64,000 nucleotides of DNA from the NCBI GenBank assembly GCA_034620365.1, contig JAQGEQ010000318.1:124001-188000 (forward strand). The letters are read 5' to 3'. A program made the translations under genes and the position numbers. Origin of the DNA: Pegea sp. RAD2-039. Lineage: Eukaryota > Chordata > Thaliacea > Salpida > Salpidae. Positions within the stretch are counted from its first letter, which is position 1. Every line of letters begins with the position of its first letter. Below are positions 10,141 through 21,100 of the stretch, piece by piece. Under the pieces are notes generated by a model, which ran no database searches, was not told the origin of the DNA, and saw only the letters and a list, made by a program, of their open reading frames with translations.

Positions 10141-12560
10141 CTAGAAGTCATCATCTTCATCAGCAAGTTCTTTCGCGAACTCAATATCTTGCTGTTCGCG
10201 TTCACGACGATCAGCAGCGCTTTCAAGATCCGCTTGATACGATTTAGGAGGGAAACGCATAGCCTGATTAAAAAGTCACGTGACAACATGTTCGATGAGT
10301 TTGTAGATGTTACCATGACAGAGTTTTTGTAGATATCCATACAAAACGCGATTCGACTATGGAAGGCTTTCTGAGGTTCAGTAGTTTGATAAATGTTGCT
10401 GATGTCTTTAGTTTTCACATAACCTTCAGAATGTTCCATCTCAGCTTCTATTACTCCATCTCTGATGGACTTTTCATTTCAAAGAATCAGATTAAATGAA
10501 AGATTCGAGATTTATCAACTAACTTTTGCGATGATAAACTCCGCATCTTCAGATGAATCCAACTGCAGTTTTGTTGCTACATCACTTAATAAGATCTTCG
10601 AGTAACTGTTCGAGATTCGTCGAACACCCGCTTTGATGACATTGTGACGTACACGAAGTATCAAGGTGTAATTATCATCTTTTTTAAATGACTCCTCATG
10701 TTGCTTCAACGCTAGATTAAAAGCATTTAAATCTCCAGTTCGAACAGCTAGAAATAAGTTGATGAAGTCACGTGACATGTGAGGTAGTTAGTATAAACCT
10801 TGAGTCAAATGGAAATAAGGTAACAAGGTCTTGCACATATCATTAGCTTTAAATTGAGCCCGTTCAGGAATTTCTCCTAGCAACAACTCAACAACAATCA
10901 CCAGTTTAGTAACCTTCAAATTTCATGAAATCAGTTAAACCAGGAAATTATATTCAAGAAATTGATCAACTTACAGCTTGTCTAAATCCAAGAGCTGAAG
11001 ATTGTGGAGCTTTTCGAAGAGCTGTTACAAGAGTCTTTCTAGCATCTGAATACTCCAACTGAATTGCCTTGATTCGTCCTGTATAGTAAAGATAACGAGC
11101 CCATTCGTTATTTGAAGCAATTTCAGGGAAAGTTGACTTGGACGATAACTTCTCAGCTTGATCGATTAAATTATAGTGCATGTAATTGCGAAGTAGAAGA
11201 TTGAGTAGAGTTGCTTGAGTATCTACATCATGAACTAGAGAAGCGGTTCTTAGACGCGCGTGTAAAACGCTGTAAAGTGAAATTAGTAAATTGAAGAAGA
11301 CGTTGTTGAAGTAACCGACCTTCTAACGTCACCAAGTCGATTTACTAACTCATAAACTCGACTATAATAGAAATAACATCGAGCGGCTAGAGGATCCAAA
11401 CTTCGTCGATTTTCTTTAACCAATCGATTCAATAGTTTGTTAGCAAGTTGAATACCATTTTCATAGGACTACAAATAAAGTTTAAAAAATGTAAAGTGTT
11501 TCAAATTATATTTTTGTAAATTTTTTTCTCTGTTGGGTTTAAACTGTCAGTTTAAACCAAGAAATGTAAAAGATGGAAATATTTGATGGCAGTAAGGGTT
11601 TAGGTGAAGGTGAGATGCATAAGATAACATTAGAAAGTGAAAATTAGTTTTGTGAGATAATTATTAAAGTTTATTTATTTATTAAGAAGACCTCTAGCTA
11701 ACACACATTCTCACAAATAATTATCATAAAAGAACTATAATAATGATGAAAAAATAGATGTAACACATGGCATTTCAGTAGCCCTCAAAATATATAACAG
11801 TGAACAATTACACAGAATGTTAATTATATAAAAAAGGAAAAATTCACAGATTAAAACTAAGAATTATGATAAATTATAACGGTTCAACTTCTTCTTAAAC
11901 AACGCGAGTGATTCTGACATGATAATGTCTGATGGCAGCTGGTTCCAAGTATATAATTATTATATATTAAATTATCAAATATAAATAAGTAAAAAAAAGT
12001 TTCAAACAAACCTTGTTGTCAATCAGATAGATGAGAAGAAGCAACAAAATGTAGATTTCACTTTCAGGAAGTCGAACTAACTTACCACTTTTAGTTTTGA
12101 CGATATTAGCATCAGTCTCCATGGGTTGCTAAACAATAAAACCAGTTACTTATGTTGTTGATTGAAAAATAAATGTAGAAACCTCCTCAATAAACTGAAG
12201 AAGGTCAGATTTTGAAGATTCATCATTCTGTAGTCGATTATTATAATATAATTTGATGAATTTAGTCAAAACATTTGCATTTAAACAAGTCCTCATTTTA
12301 GGTAAACTTCTTAAAACTCTCAAAGTATGTCTGTTTTCACGGGAATTAACAGATCTTTCCAATAATTGCAACTGCTCTTTAAGATCTATAAAATATATTA
12401 ACATTTATATAATATTACAAAAATATAAATAATTGTCACCTCCAATAGTCAAAATATCAAGCTCAGCCTGGGATTTCGGTTTAACTTCTTCCTTTTCATC
12501 ATTAATCTTTTCTTTCACCAAAGTTTTAGTTTCTTTAACAGCTGGCTTAGTTTTTGTCAT
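10141..12560 (-). CDS. PSMD3: 26S proteasome non-ATPase regulatory subunit 3 (Rpn3)
   Basis: A lid subunit of the 19S regulatory particle that helps the 26S proteasome degrade ubiquitinated proteins. Nine minus-strand exons join in phase to 500 codons: 12440-12560, 12183-12385, 12012-12128, 11320-11468, 10975-11269, 10799-10913, 10524-10747, 10314-10469, 10141-10263. The family core is clear: [20 protein letters not shown], then the PCI-domain segment with [45 protein letters not shown] and [11 protein letters not shown], and an acidic end, ADEDDDF. Human PSMD3 is 534 residues; the difference lies mostly in the low-complexity N-terminus. The ATG directly follows AG in TGTTTAAG|ATG. Intron 3 carries a LINE fragment. 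The gene is convergent with HYOU1. Confidence 0.95.
11675..11950 (-). mobile_element. 3' end of a non-LTR retrotransposon (LINE) in PSMD3 intron 3
   Basis: Read on the minus strand, about 29 codons end an ORF with [17 protein letters not shown] followed by KKKLNRYN and a stop. This is the typical C-terminal pattern of LINE ORF2 proteins (WN.LP......S...FK..L). An AT-rich 3' UTR follows, then the tail GAATGTGTGTTAGCTAGAGG and an AATAAATAAATAAA end. The element is 5'-truncated, as is usual, and lies in the same orientation as PSMD3. The same ORF end and tail occur at 13885-14190. Confidence 0.8.
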
Positions 12561-13473
12561 CTTAAACAGATAATTCAAACAAAGCTAGATAGAAGTTCCC
12601 TTTAAAAGAATTAAAAACATTTAATTTATGAATAATTTAAATTTGGTTATTTGAAAACTAAAAAGTTATTCTGATAAATAATAATCAAAAGTATAAATAT
12701 ATATAAAAATTTGTCTTAAATCTTAAAAAAAATATTTATTTGAAAGTTTTATAAAAGCTTTTAAATTAAATAGAAGTTTTTACTTCAAAATATATTAAAA
12801 TTTATAAAATAATTCAGAATAAAAAAAATTCTATTTTGAAATTACAATTTCTGAAAATTATTTGATAAACTTGAAAATATGAAATTTCTAAAATATACTT
12901 AAATTAAATAAAAATAATATTTTATTACAATAAAGTTGAAAGAAAAAGTAAAAATATATAAAAACAAATAAATAAAATATTTATTTTATAAAAATTTAAG
13001 AAATTTATTTCTTAAAATTTTATTAAAAATAAAATGAACTTTATATAAAAAAAATGATAAAAAATTAGAGTTTTTCTATTTAGTTAAACATTTCGATAAA
13101 CTGAATGAAAAAATAATATTTTTTCTAAATAATTTTACAGAAAAGTTAAAAAATATAAATAAGCGAGAATGAGCTTGTAAAAATTGACCGAAATAATTTA
13201 AAGTTAGATATTCATAATTTTCAAATTCATATTTAAAATTACAAACTATTTTTTTAAATTGGGAAAAACTTTTTACTTTTTATTTCATCTAAATATTCTA
13301 AAACTAAATATTTTTAAATTTCCTAAATTAATAAATTTAAGCTAATAAATTTCATAACTTTATAGCTTGAAGCAGTTATTTAAAATCAAATCAATGGTTT
13401 AAGATATAGCGAAAGATTAAGTCGTAATGACTTTTTAATTTCATTGATATAAACACATTACATATAATTGATT
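12561..13473. other. AT-rich intergenic DNA
   Basis: Very AT-rich, with no exon chain on either strand. It should contain the PSMD3 promoter just above 12560, but no specific element is recognisable. Confidence 0.6.
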
Positions 13474-13874
13474 TTAGGAATTAAGTACTTTTGTTTCTTC
13501 ACCAATGTTTTGGCTAGCATCAGCATTGACACAATTTGAAACTTCTTCTAATTTGAACTTTTCACGACTAAAACAGTTTTGAACTGCCAAGTCTTCGCCA
13601 GAAATCTTAACTTTTCTTCACGCATCTCACGCTGAAAGATTATTATTAAATTATGAAGATCTTTTAAATATCACATCAATACATAAGTGATAAAAGCCAT
13701 CAGCTTTGCTAAGCCAACTCAAACTACTTGTACCTGGCAATTTATTTCAAGCTTCTTGTCCAAAATAGTCTTGAGTTTTTTGAGCGTAAAGTTTTGTATA
13801 AAACACTGAAAGCATCAAATTAAAAGAACTTAAGAAGAAACAAACTTTACCGTTAAATTGTCGTTGTTGTATCA
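13474..13874 (-). pseudogene. Broken gene of unknown identity (nonsense codon and frameshift)
   Basis: Minus-strand segments read like protein and are separated by good splice sites. The first is ATG at 13874 with MIQQRQFN, then |GTAAAG...TTTCAG|, then VFYTKLYAQKTQDYFGQEA. An in-frame TGA is followed in the same frame by NKLPGTSSLSWLSKADGFYH LCID, then |GTGATA...TTTCAG| and REMREEK. A one-base shift gives KISGEDLAVQNCFSREKF, ending near 13474. Two lesions suggest a decaying copy. TGA replacing a TGG Trp codon is the simplest reading; selenocysteine is possible but nothing supports it. I do not recognise the family. Its upstream side is cut by a LINE fragment. Confidence 0.4.
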
Positions 13875-13884
13875 TTAATATATG

Positions 13885-14190
13885 TATTAATTAACAGTAC
13901 AGCCATCAGACATCGTCATGTCAGAATCACTCGCTTTGTTCAAACAGAAGTTGAATCGTTATAATATTGCCAACATTCCCATTTCTTAGCTGTGAGTTTT
14001 TCTCTTTTTTATATTATTATAATTCTATGTAACTGTTATATGCTTTGAGGACTTATGAATAAGAGTGTGCTATATCTTTTGCTTTCTATATTTCTAACTT
14101 ATTAGATATTGTTTGTGAGACTTTGTGTTAGCGAGAGGTACTCTCTTAACGCCTTCTTAGGTGACTCCCTCGCATTTATTGAAATAAAAT
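13885..14190 (+). mobile_element. 3' end of a LINE, second copy
   Basis: On the + strand an ORF end reads [20 protein letters not shown] then a stop at about 13989, nearly identical to the copy at 11675-11950. An AT-rich 3' UTR follows, then a tail with GTGTTAGCGAGAGG, CTCTCTT, and CCCTCGCATTTAT before AATAAAA. The tail also ends the SINE near 53.5 kb and a fragment near 38.7 kb. Confidence 0.8.
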
Positions 14191-17100
14191 TGTTCATTTT
14201 TTATTTTTCCTTGAACCAATCCTGGTAACTTGCTGATTTTCAAATCGTGAAATATGAAAATCCTTGTAATACGATAATCACAAAGTTCCATAAATATAAC
14301 TGGTGCATCTTAAACTCTTATAGATGACTTTATATGAACTGCAGAAGCAAATAAGCATTAAAATTATTAAGAAAATATCGAAAAATGTGGTTATAAACAG
14401 ATTATCTAAAAACTGATTTCAACTTTATAAATTCAATAAAAAAATTTAATTTGATAAAACTTAAAATAATAACAAGATAATATTTATGTTATAAAGTGTC
14501 TTGTTGTATATCTATAAATTATAAATGTTTTAAAAAAAAATTATGTCATTAAAAGATAACTTCGGATTCAAAACAGTTTTATAGTTTTTACAAAAACATC
14601 TTTTTTTATTTATCTTCAAATTAAGAAAAAAAATTCCAGAGTAAATTAGATATTAAAATAAGATTCCAAAGTAATAAACATCTGGAAATCTTATAATTGA
14701 AACTATTTACAAATAAACATTAAATTAATTAAACTGAAAATTGTTTATTTTGATTCAAAAAGAAATATTACAAAAATAAAAATTAAAGTTTTTTATAAAA
14801 CACTTTCATCAAGTTTTTTAGAAATAATTAATTTAAAAATAATTAATCTGACAACATTCAACTAAATTAGAATTTAAATAACTTAAAAACTGGAAGATAT
14901 GTATAGGCGAGATTATTTCTAATATTTTTATAAAATATAATCGTTAACTATTACCAGAATTTATATTAGTTTTAAAAATTCATATTTTTCAAATACAACA
15001 AACTTTTATTAATTTTTTATTACTAATATTGACATAATGACAATTTCATAAAATTACATAAACTTTTTAAATATTTTATTTATTCGATTTTGCTTGTTTA
15101 TATTTGTTATGAAATCTGCAAAGTTTTAGGTTTTGGAGAATTTTAGAGTTTATTACAATTATCAACTAAAAATAAATAAATCGTCAAAAATATTTGATTT
15201 TTAAACTTTTAGAAATTTGAGAAGACAAATTGTTCTTTTAAGTTTGATGAAGAACAAAAAGATGAAATTGAAAATGAGTATCCGATAATTCCAGGATTTC
15301 CATTTTGTATAAATAAAGTTTTAAACAAATTTCACAAAGTTAAAATTAAGTGAAAAAAATTCTTTTAATAAATTAAATAATAAGTTGAAAAGAGAAATTC
15401 AAATCTAATATCTTCCATTAATTTCAAAGTTTTGACCTTTTACCTAAAATAAATAAAAAATTATTCAGAAATTTATTATTATTATTATATATATAATATT
15501 ATTTATTGATTATTCAGCAAAGGTTTCTATAAATATAATTATATAATATATAATCAGTTGAGAAAAAGGACGTTTTTCAAAATTGAAATAAACTTGAAGT
15601 CAAATTTTCAATTATTTAAAAAACTTTTTCAAGTTTTTAATTAAAAACATTTAATTTGTAATTGAACTAATAAACTTTTTATTTACTAAATATCTTATAA
15701 TCTGGTGAAGAAATGTTTTAAAAACTTATCTAAATAGAAATATATAACCAAAATATAAATTATTGAATAAATAAATAAATATTTAAGAAGACTTTTATGT
15801 ACCTTAAAATTTTTTATAAATTTCATCTGATAATTCTTGAAATAAAAATTTGATTGACTCTCTGGTGTATATCTGTCGTCATTTCCATCTGTTTAATAAA
15901 AACTCGCACCAAAAACTATTTCAAATGCAGAAATTTCAAATATTGTTAGTTTCAAAGTGTTATGTGATTTTGTACATGTTTAAAAAACAAATTTAAAGTT
16001 TACGTGATTCAACAAAAAAAACATTCGCTAGATGGCTTAAAGAGTATTTCAATTGAAATTAGAATTAAATAAAAGTATAACAACTTCAGTTGTAATTGTA
16101 AACTTTAAAGAAATGAGTTGAAGTTGAAACTAATTTATAAAAGTCGTAATACTTGTGTATCAGGGTTTAGGAAGTGACAAGACTTGCTTAATTACTGACA
16201 AATTGCTTTTAAACATTTTAAGTTTAAAGTTTTTGAAAAAAATATCGAAAAAATTCGACAGAAAAATAAATTTCTGTTGATTCACAAAGATCTTCTTTTA
16301 ATCTTCTTCAATTTGAAAGATGCATTTTAAACTTTATCTGTTTCATTCTATTACTAAAAATAAGTTTTATTAAAATCAGAATTAATTTGTTTAATAAACA
16401 GTTTGTTGATAATGTTTATAAATTTCAAACAAATATTTTAAACCTGTTTTTAAAATAATAATAGAAATTTTTTTGGTTTATATTGAAAATTTAGAAGTTT
16501 AACAAAAACCATCAAGTTTTTAAAAAATATTAATTTTATTAGAATCATGATAAGTTACTGGTACAAAAGAATCAATAAGTAAAAAGGTTTTTGCTGAAAA
16601 AGTAACATAAATCAATGAAAGGTTATTAAATCGTTGTCGTCACTATTAAACTGTAAAAATAAACTGATAATAATATCCTGGTGTGGAAAAAACAAAACAA
16701 AAATACTTTTTTAATTTTTAAAACTTAGAAAGTAAATAACAAACTATTAACAGTAAAAAGAATTTGAAGCTCTTATCAGACCAAAAAGATTTATAGAAAT
16801 TATTGCTTTTTAGAGTATCTCAAAGTAAGTTTTTTTCAGTAAATTTTTGATTAAATCAATAAGTTATAATTGTAATTTACTTTTTTAGACTAAAATAACA
16901 TTTTAAACTCATAAAATATTTATGCTTTTCTTAAAAATATCTTTTTACTTTCAAACAAACTTTCGAGATTTAATTGAAATTGTTCTGAAGTATTTTTCTT
17001 TTAAATCACTAGAGTTCTTTCTTGAGTAAATCATTTAAATAGTCATAAAAGAATTATGTTAAAATAATAGAAATTGAAAAATAAACATTGAAATTAAATA

Positions 17101-17900
17101 AATGATTGAAGTTATCAGTCTAAAAACGAATTATAAAAGTTATTTATGTCGGTTACTATTAACTAAATTATATCAGGAACTGAGTATTTGATATTAAATC
17201 TAATCAAAGCTAAGAGATAACTTTTAAAAACATCTTATTTCTATTTAGAGTTATTTCAAATTTTAAAATAATTTCGACAAAAATATCTGATTTCTTTTGA
17301 AAATAAATTAAAATTCTTTTTATAATAAAATATTCATTAAGTATCACTTCATTTACTATTTTGCTCTATAAAAGCTTTTTTGAAAAACTTTCAACATATA
17401 GCTTATATTTTCGAAAATCTATTGTGACAGCTCAACAAGTTTTAATGTGATTTTGGAAAACTTTCAATTTTCAAAATGAAGATTTAAACATTTTCATTTT
17501 CCACAAAAAATTATTTTCTTTCAAACAGAAACCTAAATTCAGTGACAAGTAATTAATAAAATCATTTTAATCGATTTATCAAACTAATTATAACAAACTG
17601 AAAACTTGTAAAATCGTTTATTCTGCTTTTCAGCAATCGAACTTTCTATTTCACAAAATCTCTAAAATATAATTTTCAGAACAAAAACTTTGAAATTTCT
17701 ATTTATGGAATGTTTGAGATTTTATGGGAATATAAAAGATACCAAATCTTCTATCAGATCTAGATGTCTAGGACATTGATGACGTCATCAACTTCTACAA
17801 CACGCGGTACATTTTTCAAGTCAGCAGATTGAAAACTCTCAATCGGTCGATGACGTCATCATCGCGCGACGAAGCAAACACTAAAGAATTTTTTCGAAAA
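14191..17900. other. Gene-poor AT-rich intergenic stretch
   Basis: About 3.7 kb of extremely AT-rich sequence with no convincing exon or known repeat. The right end (from about 17.76 kb) shifts to the TGACGTCA-rich composition of the PLCL gene and is probably its 3' flank; TGACGTCA occurs near 17778, 17852 and 18026. Confidence 0.6.
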
Positions 17901-17901
17901 T

Positions 17902-17907
17902 TTTATT
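17902..17907 (-). terminator. Candidate poly(A) signal of PLCL
   Basis: AATAAA on the minus strand about 215 bp past the PLCL stop codon at 18122. Confidence 0.4.
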
Positions 17908-18121
17908 TTGTAAATCGAAAAAAATAAAGGGAATATAAACAGAAAATTGATTGCTTCGACAAAACGAGAAAAGTGAAAAAAAAAGATCAATGTCCACCAG
18001 CAGAAATAAAAAAGATAAATAGCGACGTGACGTCATCGCGTCCATCTTTATAAATTGTTTGAATAATAAAAATTAAATAAAATCTGTGTGACATCGGACG
18101 GAAAAGGAATCATCGACGGGG

Positions 18122-21100
18122 TTAGGAGCATCCAGCTTCGGCAGAATCACTAATTTTTTCCGATATCCCACACATCACTGCACCATTCCACAAATCATCA
18201 AGGATCTTTTGACATTTGATCCTCAGATGCAGTAAGAGTTGTAAGGCGGCGTCGACGAAGCTATAATTCCATCGAATAATCTCTTCAGCGTATTTCCGGC
18301 GGTCTCCTAGCAACATCAGATCGCGAACTATTCTTTTCTTTTTCGATTTTCTTCTGTCATTTGCTCCTGTTGACTTCGGCGAGTCTCGATTCCAAACTGA
18401 TGACGTCACAGATTCAGCTTCCATCAGCTCGTCCAAGTCCTGAAAACAGTGACGTCATTAACGCGCGAAACACGACCGCTAGTACAAACCTTGAACAAAT
18501 TACTAATTGATTGAAGGGCAGACCTGAAAGTCTGGGGCAGGCTTGCTGAGATGTCCAGGGCCACTGACAGTTCGGTGACCAGTTGGTCAAAAGCTTGTTG
18601 TGTCCGTTTCCAGTCGTCACCGACAAGTGTCCCGACCTCTAGTTGCAGTGGTCGGTTGTCAACTTTTCGGACCACAATAGGAGGTTCGTCACGCCCCACT
18701 GCACTCCGCTCTTTTTCAGGGCGACGTCTCGCGCGTTCGTATAAACTTCGAAGACATCTTTTAACACAAGCTGGCGCTGGAAGTCCACATGATTCACGAA
18801 AAGCAGCCAGGACAACACTGACCACGTCACGAATCGCGGCCACTTTACCCAACGATGAGGACAGATCGGTGAAAATGGCATCAAACGACCCAACACCCAC
18901 TGAACGAAGGGACACACCTTCCAGATCACGTGATAAACTTCCGCTTACAGACGCGCGACTCTTTTTACGCGATGGCCACCGTTGGATGGCGCTAGAACTT
19001 CCATTCCGCCTTAAAGATGTGGGACGGGACGTGAGGTTGGTGGGCGATGAGGTGGCAGATGAACAGAGATTGGGACAGAGTAAAGGACAATCGACGTTTG
19101 TGAACGCGACATGGATTAATAGCGTCGCGTTTTCGAGTGGTTCATCAAAAATCGAACGAAGATTGAGATGTCGATATCCTGATCTCATACATTCCAATGG
19201 AATCGTGTATTGACCTGAAAGTCACGTGGTTAGTGTGATGACGTCATACGTGCGTGATGTACCGATGAATTCATCGCCGATGAAGTCGTCATCGAGGACC
19301 ACAAATCTGACCAGGACTAAGTCTGGGACAGTAAGACGAAACTCGAAGGACTCATCAAATTGAGGACACGACCCATTATCGTTACTGGCAGTCCTGGTCC
19401 GGTCTTCACGGCAATCCGCAGCCACCCCAAATAACTCGACCAGGACATATGGGTCGATCACGTGACCTTTCGCACCTAGAAACATCGACTTCAGTGTGAC
19501 GTCACGCATCATCGCGTTTCACCTCCGCCACGAGGTTTGGGGAAGTTCTGGCCGCTGATGATCCTCAACTGAAGACATTTTGACAATGAAGCTGGCTGTT
19601 CTCCACACTGACTGAAGTAAGATAACTGCAGATATCATGATGATATGACGTCATCAACACACACGTGTATGACGTCATCACCTTATCACGCATGAACTTA
19701 GGTTTGAGGACATAACCACAACCTCCATTCATCATAAATCGTCCATCATTTACATCCATCATCAATCCTAAACACGTGATCGCGTCATCGAGCGATCTAT
19801 GACGTCATCAACAAACCTGGAGTCTGGTAGTTAAGGGAAGCGAGTTGTACCCCACAATTCCACAGGTCCTGACCATTAAAATTCGTCGAATCGATTCGTT
19901 CGCTCTTCGGGAAAACTCGGACCATGCGTCTGCGGGTCGTGACGTCATCAGGTGAAATATATGGGGCGCGGGGGACACAAACCTCCTTGTGAAGTCACAG
20001 AGTTGTTTGGGACAATTGATTGCCATCGTGAAAGCTGCATCTTCATGTAACGAGCAGATGATGTTGCTAATCAAAACGATGACGTCATACTCAGCTAGAA
20101 GATGATGACGTCACGCACCTGTCTCCATCGGCCATCTCATTTAAAGTGTGGTCCTCATACAGGTGTCGGTCCACACAAATGGACACCAAGTCTGACATTT
20201 CGCGCGTCAACAGATGACGTCGTCGACGATTCGATGATGACGTCACGATCACGTCACCATTTGATGTTTCGTTGTTTTCTGTCAACGTGTCAAGTGGACT
20301 GGTCACGAGGTTGCTGACCGCTGCCTGTCGATCGTCAAGTTGCTTCGCGAGTTGGTCAATGACGTCACAACTAGTACCTTGAGGACAGCGCCTTCGTCAT
20401 CATCAACCACGTGACCAGTATCTCCATCGTGATCAGCTGGAAGTTTCTTAGCGCAAATTAGAAACTTTCTACGCAGTTGCTGTGGTGATGGCAAATCTGC
20501 AGATGCGTGCACTGACTGATGACGTCACAGGGTTAATCGTGCGCAGCGATGACGTCATACGCTCTACCTGAGTGTAAACAGCTGATCCGAAGATTTGATG
20601 AATAGTTGAAGCCATAAGGAGCTGCTGTGGAGGAGAACAGTGATTCTCGATGAAGACAATCACCGGAAAATCCGAGTTCCGGAAAGCTGTTTCCTCGATC
20701 GCGTAGATGACTTGCGCGAAAGGGACGCTGTCGATCGCGTTCGATTGAAATTAGAGATCTAGGAGGTCGGAGGGTCTTACGTGTTTGTGTTTGTGTGTCC
20801 TTGGGTCACTACAGGTTCCCCGTCCGTTCCGTCCCAACAATCCAACTCTACACATCGGCAACATCTACAAGAAACTCTTAATCGCGTCTTCATCGCGTTC
20901 GTGACGTCATAACTACCTGAGAAGAGCTCGGACATACGCATTGGAGCTACAAGGACCATTAATTTGATCTTCTAACATGTAAGTATTGTGGGAGGCAGCG
21001 ATGAAGTAATGGTTGAGAGGCTGGTCCATATCCTGACACACCTACACCGATGACGTCACAACGATGACGTCACAACCACCAACAACATCACCTTGAGATG

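Noticed and set aside
18551..19213. 220-codon + strand frame
   Set aside because: Antisense of PLCL exon 18, which has clear homology and in-phase splicing on the minus strand.
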